Positions 1-7,009 of a stretch of 9,847 nucleotides of DNA are shown here, in pieces. Under the pieces are notes generated by a model. It was not told the DNA's origin. It made no database searches and saw only the letters and a program-made list of their open reading frames with translations. This DNA is from Acidobacteriota bacterium. Its GTDB lineage: Bacteria > Acidobacteriota > Vicinamibacteria > Vicinamibacterales > UBA823. The stretch spans positions 1 through 9,847 of the forward strand of contig DODG01000423.1 in the NCBI GenBank assembly GCA_003509065.1. Direction: 5' to 3'. Position 1 is the first letter of the stretch, and every line of letters begins with the position of its first letter. The position numbers and the translations under genes are program-made.

Positions 1-1
1 A

Positions 2-1120
2 GCACCCCGAGGTGAGGGCGATCTACCAGCCTTGCCAGATTTTCCAGAAAATTGGACCTATAAAGATGGCGAACCGGACTATGTGTTCGAATTGCCCGTT
101 GAATATGAAATCGCCGCAGAAGGCCAAGAAGACTATTTAGATTTTTATGTGGCAATTCCATGGAACGAAGACCGCTTCGCGGAAGTCATTGAATTTCGTC
201 CCTCGAATCGAAGCGTGGTGCATCATGCCGGTGCCTACGTCGTCGATCTGCCGCCAGGAACACGAGTTGGCGAACACGGCATCCTTGAAACACTTGACGG
301 TGAAGTGCTCGATCGGGACGCGGCCTCGAAATTAAGCCGCAAGAATTCTACGAGAATCGAACAGCAGGTCTTTAATCAATTCAACCTAGCTGGAAGCAGC
401 AAGCTCATCTCATATGTGCCGGGACGCGGCGTCGAACGTTTCATGCCGGGCACGGGCAAACGCGTCACAGCTGGAAAATACGTTCGATTCACCATGCACT
501 ATAACGCCGTCGGGCAAGTTGAAACGGATCAATCGAAACTTGGACTCTGGTTCAATACGAAACCAGTGACCCATGAAGTTCTCACGCGCCAAGCTGGAAA
601 TCCGGTCCCAACGAGTGCCTTCGGCCATGATATTTATATCGTGCAAGGTGAAGAAATCGTACCAACTCTGGACGAGAACGGCGAGCGGGTCCGACCAAAG
701 ATTCCCAATATTCCCCCCTATGAAGGAAATTGGAAAATTACGGGCATTACTCCGATTACTGAACCGATCACTCTTTACGGCTTGTCTCCCCACATGCACC
801 TTCGAGGCAAAAGCCTACGCTGGGTAGTGACTTACCCTGATGGCCGTGAAGACACCGTTCTCGATGTCCCGGAGTTCGACTTCAACTGGCAGATTCATTA
901 TGAGTTGGCTGAGCCGATGCACATACCAGCGGGGAGCAAGATTACCGGCATTGGTGTCTACGACAACTCATTAAATAATCGGTGGAATCCTGGTCCGCAA
1001 CTTGAAGTCTACTGGGGTGATCAGAGTTGGGACGAAATGTACCAGGCCTTCACTGAGTACACCATCGACAGCCAAGATTTGACTCGTCAAGTAGAAACAA
1101 CCGACAACGAGCAACAATAA
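2..1120 (+). CDS. Copper type II ascorbate-dependent monooxygenase (PHM-like), C-terminal part, 5' truncated by window
   Basis: The frame is open from base 2, so the true start lies outside the window; the TTG at 32 is not a convincing start. Counting the codon at 32 as residue 1, the protein shows the two-domain pattern of copper type II ascorbate-dependent monooxygenases. The His-His pair H64-H65 (VVHH) and H156 (FTMHY) match the CuH ligands of peptidylglycine alpha-hydroxylating monooxygenase. H254 and H256 (PHMHLRGK) and M336 (WDEM) match the His-X-His and Met CuM ligands. The family hydroxylates a C-H bond using O2 and an electron donor, usually outside the cytoplasm. In environmental bacteria this C-terminal part is normally preceded by redoxin and/or cytochrome c domains, and the visible upstream residues (APRGEGDLPALP) look like the linker after such a domain. 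The substrate is unknown. A PAL-like lyase gene lies two genes downstream. A strong hairpin follows 36 bases after the stop. Confidence 0.87.
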   Translation, partial: APRGEGDLPALPDFPENWTYKDGEPDYVFELPVEYEIAAEGQEDYLDFYVAIPWNEDRFAEVIEFRPSNRSVVHHAGAYVVDLPPGTRVGEHGILETLDGEVLDRDAASKLSRKNSTRIEQQVFNQFNLAGSSKLISYVPGRGVERFMPGTGKRVTAGKYVRFTMHYNAVGQVETDQSKLGLWFNTKPVTHEVLTRQAGNPVPTSAFGHDIYIVQGEEIVPTLDENGERVRPKIPNIPPYEGNWKITGITPITEPITLYGLSPHMHLRGKSLRWVVTYPDGREDTVLDVPEFDFNWQIHYELAEPMHIPAGSKITGIGVYDNSLNNRWNPGPQLEVYWGDQSWDEMYQAFTEYTIDSQDLTRQVETTDNEQQ

Positions 1121-1156
1121 CGCAGTGCCAGTCGGAGTTACATCGTTATGATTTAT

Positions 1157-1187
1157 CCTGAGCCGAGCTAGCGAAGCTCGGCTCAGG
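1157..1187 (+). terminator. Strong hairpin, probable intrinsic terminator or attenuator
   Basis: This is a perfect 12-bp inverted repeat (CCTGAGCCGAGC and its complement, 9 of 12 pairs G:C) around a 7-base loop TAGCGAA, followed by TGTTTTC. It begins 36 bases after the monooxygenase stop and ends 30 bases before the next start codon. The T-tract is short, so termination may be partial, letting some transcripts read into the downstream genes. A REP-like dispersed palindrome is the main alternative. No second copy was seen in the window. Confidence 0.65.
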
Positions 1188-1217
1188 TGTTTTCAGCGAC
1201 ACTTATGGAGTAAGGCC

Positions 1218-1841
1218 ATGGTCAAAGTCACATTCATCACTTTTGTTTCCGTTCTTTTGCTCTCGACCTCGGCACCTGCTCAACCAGTCACGCAACAGCC
1301 TGAACGACCGCGTGGTCAAATTCCAGATCTCGGCAGACCGACCGAAAAATCCGATGAGGTGCCCACCTTCGACTACAACCAATATTTTCCAGGCACGTGG
1401 CAATTCGAATGGCGAGTTCCTGAATCGCCTTTGGGTCCTGGAGGAACGTTGAGAGGGACTGAGACCTTTACGATGCAAGACGGAAACTTCTCAACCAGCC
1501 ATACTGAAGCAGAGGGCCCAACAGGGCCCTTCACAATCGAGAGCGTCATTGCATATCAAGCCAACGAACGCACCTTCGCTCGATGGGACCAGGACAGTCG
1601 AGGCTTTCAACTGTTCCATGCGGGTCCAATCGGTGGTGACCTTGGGGGTTTCTATACCATCCACTACGAGACAGGACCGTTGACACACGCGGGACAAAAG
1701 GTTCGACTGCGATATCGAACTCGGCTCGTGTCACCCGTCAACTACAAGATTGAAGCTCGAATCTCCATCGACGATGGTCCATTTTTAAACTTTGGCAGCG
1801 GATGGTTTCAAAAAGAAATACCTGTAACCACAAGCCGCTAA
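1218..1841 (+). CDS. Secreted protein of unknown function, lipocalin/DUF1579-like in appearance
   Basis: The 207-residue protein starts at the ATG that follows GGAG at 1207-1210 (7-base spacing). Residues 1-22 form a Sec signal peptide with a hydrophobic core (VLLLSTSAPA) and probable cleavage after APA. The mature part opens with a Pro/Gln/Arg-rich linker (about 23-50). It then runs as alternating beta-strand-like segments rich in aromatic residues: a GTWQFEW motif near residue 60, a Gly/Pro-rich PLGPGGTLRGTETF stretch, and an IGGDLGGFYTIHYETGP stretch in the second half. The pattern resembles small calycin-type barrels that begin with a G-x-W motif, but no catalytic residues are recognisable. 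I recall similar proteins beside copper monooxygenase and NHL genes in Acidobacteriota, which is recollection rather than a search. The next start codon lies 19 bases after its stop, so co-transcription with the PAL-like gene is likely. Confidence 0.8.
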   Translation: MVKVTFITFVSVLLLSTSAPAQPVTQQPERPRGQIPDLGRPTEKSDEVPTFDYNQYFPGTWQFEWRVPESPLGPGGTLRGTETFTMQDGNFSTSHTEAEGPTGPFTIESVIAYQANERTFARWDQDSRGFQLFHAGPIGGDLGGFYTIHYETGPLTHAGQKVRLRYRTRLVSPVNYKIEARISIDDGPFLNFGSGWFQKEIPVTTSR

Positions 1842-1849
1842 GGTAGAGG

Positions 1850-1863
1850 CATAATTAATTATG
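1850..1863. repeat. 14-bp perfect palindrome covering the PAL-like start codon
   Basis: The sequence CATAATTAATTATG equals its own reverse complement and ends with the ATG of the NHL/PAL-like gene. It is entirely A/T except at the ends. In 10 kb, a 14-bp palindrome is expected by chance about 0.6 times, so it may have no meaning. If real, it could be an operator or could affect start-codon access. Confidence 0.3.
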
Positions 1864-2907
1864 AGACGCACCATTTCACTAATCGCCACAATGCTCCTAA
1901 TCGGCGGGAGCGCACTAACTGCTCAACAAAACACATTTTCTTTGGTGCCAGACTGGGCCAAGCTTCCAGACGGCTGGGTGTTAGGCCATCCACAGGGTTT
2001 TCCACTCCCGGCAGAACGTGCGAGAATCCGTGCTGAAGCCGAACGGGTTCGCGCTGATCTGATCGCGCGTGGTGAAACACCACCACCAAGGCGTCAGAAT
2101 CTCCAACCTGGCGTGTCTGGTGTATCAGTAGACCTCAACGACAACGTTTACGCCCTCCATCGTGGGGCACATCCAATTCTAGTCTTCGACGCATCCGGTC
2201 AATTTCTCCGTTCTGGCGGTGACGGAATAACCGGCACAGTTCCACATTTCATTGAGGTTGACCATGACGGTTATGTCTGGGTGGTCGATGAAGCCGCACA
2301 TCGAGTCCTCAAATTTAATCACGAGTTAACCGAGGTGCTATTGCAAATAGGCATCACGGATGAACCGGCTCATGACGAAACACATCTCGATCTACCAGCA
2401 GACGTCGACATCGCCAGCACTGGTGAGATTCTCATTGCAGACGGGTACGGCAATAACCGCATCGCAAAATTTGCGCCCGATGGCACTTTTATTAAGCAAT
2501 GGGGGGGAGGCCCTCAGGATGAATCGACCGCCGATGGTGAATTTCACCTGCCCCATGCCGTTGAAATAGACCAGAACGACAAGGTCTATGTCCTTGACCG
2601 AGAGAATCGACGCATCCAAATGTTTGACTTGGAAGGAAACTTTCTCGGCAAGTGGACCCATTTGGGTTATGTCTGGGGTTTGGTTATTTCCCGAGATGGA
2701 CAATACGCCTATGTTGCGGAGCATGACAATGAAGAAGTCATGCAGGTTTCAACTGCGACGGGTGAGATCCTTGCCCGTTGGGGTCAACAAGGCCACGGTC
2801 CAAACGAATTCGACTGGGCACACGGTATAGCCGTCGATTCGACAGGAGCCGTGTATGTGGCAGATACTTACGGCCAACGCCTGCAAAAATTTGTTCTCGA
2901 ACAATAA
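1861..2907 (+). CDS. Secreted NHL-repeat beta-propeller, peptidyl-alpha-hydroxyglycine alpha-amidating lyase (PAL)-like
   Basis: The 348-residue protein has a signal peptide (residues 1-21, cleavage near ALTA/QQ), a charged helical insert (about 50-75), and then NHL-type blades to the end. The start is supported by GGTAGAGG at 1842-1849. Compared from memory with animal PAL, the catalytic set is present: R101 in HRG, zinc-type His at H129 (VPHF), H232 (LPHA) and H321 (WAHG), and Y196 in DGYGNNR. The blades carry the usual V-x-D-x-x-N/G-x-V-Y-V-x-D signatures (for example residues 87-98 and 323-335). PAL splits a hydroxylated peptidylglycine into peptide amide and glyoxylate, the step after PHM. 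The residues around the last His differ from the animal MPHD. It sits in a three-gene run (gaps of 19 and 20 bases) downstream of the PHM-like gene. A generic scaffold NHL propeller is the alternative, but five retained active-site positions argue for an enzyme. Confidence 0.82.
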   Translation: MRRTISLIATMLLIGGSALTAQQNTFSLVPDWAKLPDGWVLGHPQGFPLPAERARIRAEAERVRADLIARGETPPPRRQNLQPGVSGVSVDLNDNVYALHRGAHPILVFDASGQFLRSGGDGITGTVPHFIEVDHDGYVWVVDEAAHRVLKFNHELTEVLLQIGITDEPAHDETHLDLPADVDIASTGEILIADGYGNNRIAKFAPDGTFIKQWGGGPQDESTADGEFHLPHAVEIDQNDKVYVLDRENRRIQMFDLEGNFLGKWTHLGYVWGLVISRDGQYAYVAEHDNEEVMQVSTATGEILARWGQQGHGPNEFDWAHGIAVDSTGAVYVADTYGQRLQKFVLEQ

Positions 2908-2915
2908 TTACGTGT

Positions 2916-2920
2916 GGAGG
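2916..2920 (+). promoter_or_regulatory. Ribosome binding site GGAGG fixing the start at 2928
   Basis: GGAGG lies 7 bases before the ATG at 2928. The reading frame is open much further upstream, into the PAL-like gene, so this site together with the signal peptide right after it decides the start. Confidence 0.75.
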
Positions 2921-2927
2921 CATAGAG

Positions 2928-3290
2928 ATGACTATCCGATTCAGTATCGTCGTCGCGTTTTTCGGTGCGGCCCTGACTCTTGCATCGTTCGGCGCAACGC
3001 AATCGGTGCCCATGATTATGTCAATTGGCTGTGTTGCGCAGGAAGGTGACCAGTGGTGGGTAGTGGAAGCTACCGAACCGCTTGAAATTACTGAAGAGGT
3101 TCCAGTGGAACCCGAGGTGGACACTCCACTTGGCGACAGGCGACTTCGATTAATAGGAACGCTTGATGAATTCGGAGTAGAAAATCATGCGAGCCACAAA
3201 GTACGTGTGAAAGGCTTACTCATAGAATCGAGCACCGAAACACGCCTTAACCTGACCTCACTGCGACACATGTCTCCTAATTGCGAGTGA
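2928..3290 (+). CDS. Small secreted protein of unknown function, possible OB-fold-like domain
   Basis: This 120-residue protein starts after a GGAGG site, 20 bases past the stop of the PAL-like gene, and is probably the last gene of that operon. Residues 1-23 form a signal peptide (hydrophobic FSIVVAFFGAALTLASFGA). The mature part begins with an IGCVAQEGDQWWVV segment, then a Glu/Pro-rich stretch (47-65), a strand-like RRLRLIG segment (71-77), and HASHKVRVKGLL (87-98). The order G-C-x-W-x-V-x-A-T, L-x-G, and H-K-V-x-V-x-G is what I associate with small OB-fold-like secreted domains in Acidobacteriota, so that fold is only suggested. Two Cys (35 and 119) remain in the mature chain and could form a disulfide. 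The C35 context (MSIGC) is not a convincing lipobox so far from the signal peptide. No function can be assigned. Its last 14 bases overlap the convergent rhamnosidase gene. Confidence 0.75.
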   Translation: MTIRFSIVVAFFGAALTLASFGATQSVPMIMSIGCVAQEGDQWWVVEATEPLEITEEVPVEPEVDTPLGDRRLRLIGTLDEFGVENHASHKVRVKGLLIESSTETRLNLTSLRHMSPNCE

Positions 3291-6069
3291 GGAACGTGTA
3301 CTGACCCGAACCAATACCGATCACTATATCCCTCTCCTCCACCTCAACACTCGTCACACCGGCAGCCTGCTCAACGGGTAGACCACTTTCTGTGATTTCA
3401 CGATTGGCCGCATTGGGAAGTCGCACGGTCGCGGTCGTGTTAGCCGGAATAGTCACACGCAAAGTAAATCCGTCGTTCCCATAATCCCACCGTGACTCGG
3501 TGTGACCATACATACTGTCAAAGGCTGCACCCGCATAGGTCAGATTGCCGCCTGGATGGGGATGAATCTTAACGTGCTTGTACCCCGCGCCACTCGAATC
3601 AGTGTCGAGACCTGCCACCGTTTGATACATCCAATCTCCGACCGCTCCGTAAGCATAGTGATTAAACGAGTTCATCCCGGCACTCTGAAAACTTCCATCC
3701 GGACGCCTGCCATCCCAACGTTCCCAGATTGTCGTCGCCCCCTGTGTCACAGGATAAAGCCAGGAAGGATATGTGTCTTGAAGCAATAAATCATAGGCAA
3801 CATCCACATAGCCAAATCGCGTTAACACGTGATTGAGATACGGTGTCCCAAGAAAGCCAGTCGTTAAATGATTTCCTCGTGAACGAATATCATCAACAAG
3901 ACGCTGCGCCGCAATGGGCCGCAATGACTCAGGCAATAAATCGAACTGCAATGCGAGCACATAGGCCGTCTGCGTATTTTCGGCAACCCGTCCGGTTACG
4001 GTAACAAATTCACGCTGATAGGCTTCAACGATCCTCGCCCGCAATGCTTCATATTCATCCGCATCTGCCATTCGACCCAAGACCCGTGCCATTTTCGCAA
4101 GCAGTCCGGTAGAGTGTGCAAAAAACGCGGTCGCAATTCCATCGGTATCGGTCGTTGCTCCTGGATAACCCGGGTCCGTCGTGGCATACGCAAGCCAATC
4201 TCCGTAATGAAAATCTCCAGTCCAGACAAGATCCTCCCCCGCTCGCCCGTGCATATACTTCACCCACGCCTGCATACTCTCGTACTGATCCAACAGAATT
4301 CGCTCATCACCATAGGCCAAGTAAATGGTCCACGGAATGATTACCCCAGCGTCCGCCCAGCCCGTAGCGCCCATTCCCTGGCCATCATTTGCGCGGTAAT
4401 CCGGTACAAACGGCGGGATGCTACCGTTCGGAGCCTGGTCCGCGGAAAGATCGCCTAGCCACTTTGTAAAAAATGGGGCAACCTGCATATTAAAGGTTGC
4501 GGTTCGACAAAACACCTGCGCATCACCGGTCCAACCCAATCGTTCGTCACGTTGAGGGCAGTCGGTAGGAACATCAAGAAAATTGCCTTTCTGTCCCCAT
4601 AGGATGTTGCGTTGAAGTTGGTTAAGTCGAGCATCTGATGTTTCAAACTCACCCGTCACCTGCATGTTTGAATGAACCACCACACCGGCGACATCATCGA
4701 CCGTCAAGTCACCGGGATACCCGTCGATTGCCACGTATCGAAATCCGTGAAACGTAAAGTGTGGTTCGAACACTGTGCCACGTTCGGTTCCGTCCAAAAT
4801 ATACTCAACCTGTTGTTTGGCTGCCCGTAGGTTGTCGGTATACAAGTTGCCGTCAGCGTCGAGTACCTCGGCATGCCGAAGGACGATTCTCTGACCTGCG
4901 GGTGCGCCGTTAGCATCGACTGTCAGCTTCACCCAGCCGACCATGTTCTGACCAAGGTCAAAAACCACATCCCCATTCGGTGTTCGGAGAATTTCAATTG
5001 GACGAATTTCCTCAATCCGTCGGACTGGAGGACCGGCTGGCGCGATAAGTTGGACAGGTGGCGTGTCAAACAGTCTGACCGATTGCCAGTCGTGCACCTC
5101 ATAATCGGAACGCGTCCAATCCTGTCGTTCCAGGCGTGCATCATAAATCTCGCCTTGATAGATCTCGGACATCTGGATTGGACCGGTAGAGGCCTTCCAT
5201 TGCTCGTCTGTTCCAAAGATCTCAACATGTCCGTCGGCATACTCGATGCGCACTTGCGCAAGCAGCCCTAGTCGGTCCCCGTAGTGATTACGGCTCCCCC
5301 CCATTAAGGGTCCTCGATACCAGCCGTCCCCGACCGTCACACCTAGAATGTTGCTCCCTTGCTGCAAAAGATCAGTGACGTCATAAGTCTGATATTGAAT
5401 ACGGGTATGGTAGGCAGTCCAACCCGGCGTGAACAGATCCTCGCTCACACGTTGACCGTTAATACTCATTTCGTATAGACCACGACTCGTAACGTAAACT
5501 CGCGCCGTGCGAACTGCATGAGTTACGTCAAGCGCACCCCGAAACAACAGCGCCGGTTGAGACACTGATGAATCACTCTCCCAATCTGGTGTAATCCATC
5601 GGGCTACCCAGTCTGTCTCTTCAAGGAGTCCCATTTCCCAATACGCGAATTGACTCCAGTCGGACACGTCGTCCACCTCATCCCAAACACGAACGCGCCA
5701 GTAATACCTGGTGCTGGATTGAAGGGCTGGGCCTGCATATTCACGATGCACCGAATCGCCTGAAGTCACTTTTGCGGAGTCCCAAATAAGCTGACCACCT
5801 GAAACCAACTGGTCGATACTTTCAGCAACTTGTAATTGATATGCACTCTGTTGCCAGCCACGCTCAGGGCTTGAGATTTTCCAACTCAGTCGCGGACGAA
5901 CCACATCAATGCCAATCGGATTTTCTTTATATTCTGTGACGAGCTCGTCAGGTTGAAACGGTGTTTGAAAGTCCGTCGGACTCGACATGACAGGTGAAAA
6001 CAACTGCGCAACGACCGTGGCAACCCCCGGCAATGCGAGAATCACGTTCTTCAGAAATGAAAAAGTCAT
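3277..6069 (-). CDS. Exported glycoside hydrolase family 78 alpha-L-rhamnosidase
   Basis: The 930-residue protein has the full GH78 layout. An N-terminal signal or anchor segment (about 7-24) is followed by a fibronectin-like domain with the hallmark ENPIGIDVVRPRLSW (residues 49-63). A beta-sandwich domain (about 155-345) contains GLYEMSINGQRV. A second sandwich (about 350-465) follows, then the (alpha/alpha)6 catalytic barrel (about 470-810), and a C-terminal beta domain with KIHPHPGG (833-841). The barrel carries the acidic box DCPQRDERLGWTGD (503-516), with E509 as likely general acid, and the second acidic position E783 in TTIWERWDG. It releases terminal alpha-L-rhamnose from glycans or glycosides, here probably in the periplasm or at the cell surface. 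Length and motifs suggest an intact, active enzyme. A weak AGGG lies 7 bases before the ATG. The nuclease gene upstream is 62 bases away on the same strand, with no obvious functional link. Confidence 0.95.
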   Translation of the reverse strand: MTFSFLKNVILALPGVATVVAQLFSPVMSSPTDFQTPFQPDELVTEYKENPIGIDVVRPRLSWKISSPERGWQQSAYQLQVAESIDQLVSGGQLIWDSAKVTSGDSVHREYAGPALQSSTRYYWRVRVWDEVDDVSDWSQFAYWEMGLLEETDWVARWITPDWESDSSVSQPALLFRGALDVTHAVRTARVYVTSRGLYEMSINGQRVSEDLFTPGWTAYHTRIQYQTYDVTDLLQQGSNILGVTVGDGWYRGPLMGGSRNHYGDRLGLLAQVRIEYADGHVEIFGTDEQWKASTGPIQMSEIYQGEIYDARLERQDWTRSDYEVHDWQSVRLFDTPPVQLIAPAGPPVRRIEEIRPIEILRTPNGDVVFDLGQNMVGWVKLTVDANGAPAGQRIVLRHAEVLDADGNLYTDNLRAAKQQVEYILDGTERGTVFEPHFTFHGFRYVAIDGYPGDLTVDDVAGVVVHSNMQVTGEFETSDARLNQLQRNILWGQKGNFLDVPTDCPQRDERLGWTGDAQVFCRTATFNMQVAPFFTKWLGDLSADQAPNGSIPPFVPDYRANDGQGMGATGWADAGVIIPWTIYLAYGDERILLDQYESMQAWVKYMHGRAGEDLVWTGDFHYGDWLAYATTDPGYPGATTDTDGIATAFFAHSTGLLAKMARVLGRMADADEYEALRARIVEAYQREFVTVTGRVAENTQTAYVLALQFDLLPESLRPIAAQRLVDDIRSRGNHLTTGFLGTPYLNHVLTRFGYVDVAYDLLLQDTYPSWLYPVTQGATTIWERWDGRRPDGSFQSAGMNSFNHYAYGAVGDWMYQTVAGLDTDSSGAGYKHVKIHPHPGGNLTYAGAAFDSMYGHTESRWDYGNDGFTLRVTIPANTTATVRLPNAANREITESGLPVEQAAGVTSVEVEERDIVIGIGSGQYTFLTRN

Positions 6070-6131
6070 GTCAATACCCTAATCTATCCTCTCTCAAGCA
6101 ACGCCAACCAGACGCTTTCAATGTAATCAAT

Positions 6132-6890
6132 TTAAGCTTCTTGAATAGCCCGTGTGACGGCGCTGTGATAGGTGCAAAAATCACATGTCCTACTTGTCGG
6201 AGGAATAACATCACCCATGAGACACTTGTGCGCATCTTCAATAGTTTTTTCTACCCAATCATCATTCCCCGTATAAGGAATTACGGAAATTTCAAACTTC
6301 AATTGTCCATCAAACCTTGGTCGGTCGCGTCGGCCATTACAATACACAAAGTAACCCGTATTCGAGACTGTCAAACCATTTTTCCGAAGTAGCCATTGAT
6401 AAATCTCAAGCTGTCGCTTGTAGGACCGCTGCCATGGCGCATCAATGGTGACGGGTTCCTTCTTACTAGTCGCCTTGTAATCAACGACGACATACGATTG
6501 ATCAGGCAACATCCAAAGATCATCAATGGCTCCATGAATCATTAAATTTGTTTTTAGATGATGAAATTCAATGCCTTTAAAATTATTTCGCCATTGTGAT
6601 AATTTCTGGTGTTGACATGGAATGGCATCTACGCCAGCCTCTCGTATCATTGGATGAATTTCACAACGTTCACGATATTCATCGAATTCTTTTTTTAATA
6701 AATAATCAACGGCCGAATTCAAATTAAATGGAAATCCTGGAGGTTGACCAACACCGAGTCGTCGATCAAGATAAAAACAACGCGGACAACTCCGAAAGAG
6801 TTCGATCTTGGATCGTGATAACTTAAAAATGGTGGCGGCTTTGGGATCAAAGAGGTTTCTGGTACGTTTTCCTGAATAGAATGTCCCCAT
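6132..6890 (-). CDS. Stand-alone PD-(D/E)XK nuclease family protein (RecB/Cas4-like)
   Basis: The 252-residue protein opens with FKLSRSKIELFRSCPRCFYL (22-41), the typical N-terminus of a widespread family of single-domain RecB-type nucleases. The catalytic core is visible: IHGAIDDLW (118-126, metal-binding Asp), VVVDYKAT (134-141, the D-x-K pair D137/K139), and Q160-x3-Y164, the QxxxY motif of RecB/Cas4 nucleases. Two Cys pairs, C35/C38 near the N-terminus and C236/C239 (TCDFCTYH) near the C-terminus, could hold a zinc ion or an Fe-S cluster as in AddB and Cas4. It probably cuts or processes DNA ends in the cytoplasm, but no helicase, Cas or other repair gene is adjacent. The DNA is clearly AT-richer than its neighbours (34% G+C by hand count for 6541-6780). 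The ATG at 6890 fits the family N-terminus, though only a weak AAGAG precedes it. Confidence 0.88.
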   Translation of the reverse strand: MGTFYSGKRTRNLFDPKAATIFKLSRSKIELFRSCPRCFYLDRRLGVGQPPGFPFNLNSAVDYLLKKEFDEYRERCEIHPMIREAGVDAIPCQHQKLSQWRNNFKGIEFHHLKTNLMIHGAIDDLWMLPDQSYVVVDYKATSKKEPVTIDAPWQRSYKRQLEIYQWLLRKNGLTVSNTGYFVYCNGRRDRPRFDGQLKFEISVIPYTGNDDWVEKTIEDAHKCLMGDVIPPTSRTCDFCTYHSAVTRAIQEA

Positions 6891-7009
6891 AGCTCTTGGT
6901 GATTCAGGATACTTCGACCGGACAGGAACCGCAAATTTGGGTTTTGAGATTTATCTAAAGTTTACACACCGGGAATCACGCAGCAATAATTATTGATTAC
7001 TCTCACACC
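6891..7009. other. Divergent intergenic region between nuclease and porin genes
   Basis: This 119-base gap must hold the promoters for the leftward nuclease (with or without the rhamnosidase) and the rightward porin. It is AT-rich and contains a 12-bp palindrome CAATAATTATTG at 6984-6995, a size expected by chance about twice in 10 kb. No ribosome binding site precedes the porin ATG. No binding site of a known regulator was recognised. Confidence 0.5.
6961..6990 (+). promoter_or_regulatory. Candidate sigma-70-like promoter for the porin gene
   Basis: TTTACA (6961-6966) and AATAAT (6985-6990) are separated by 18 bases and lie 20-49 bases before the porin ATG. Each matches the -35 or -10 consensus imperfectly. 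The predicted transcript leader would be very short, about 10-13 bases, which fits the absence of a Shine-Dalgarno sequence. The call is by eye only. Confidence 0.3.

Noticed and set aside
410..799. Minus-strand open frame of 129 codons inside the monooxygenase gene
   Set aside because: The plus-strand frame carries all the copper ligands; the antisense product is Arg/Ser-rich and domain-free, typical of a shadow frame.
2392..3124. Two long minus-strand open frames (2392-2724 and 2738-3124) opposite the PAL-like and small secreted genes
   Set aside because: They overlap well-supported plus-strand genes with signal peptides and family motifs, lack ribosome sites, and their translations show no recognisable domain.
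4873..5271. Plus- and minus-strand open frames (4873-5271 and 4929-5261) inside the rhamnosidase gene
   Set aside because: The GH78 frame is continuous with conserved motifs on both sides; these are out-of-frame or antisense by-products.
5994..6392. Plus-strand open frame across the rhamnosidase start and nuclease end
   Set aside because: It spans the 3' end of one gene and the 5' end of another on the opposite strand, with no recognisable product.
6132..6890. Possible Cas4 with a CRISPR locus nearby
   Set aside because: The Cys arrangement is two pairs rather than the one-plus-three of typical Cas4, and no repeat-spacer array or cas1/cas2 gene is present.
6984..6995. 12-bp palindrome CAATAATTATTG as an operator
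   Set aside because: AT-rich palindromes of this size are expected about twice by chance in a window this long, and it matches no regulator site I know.
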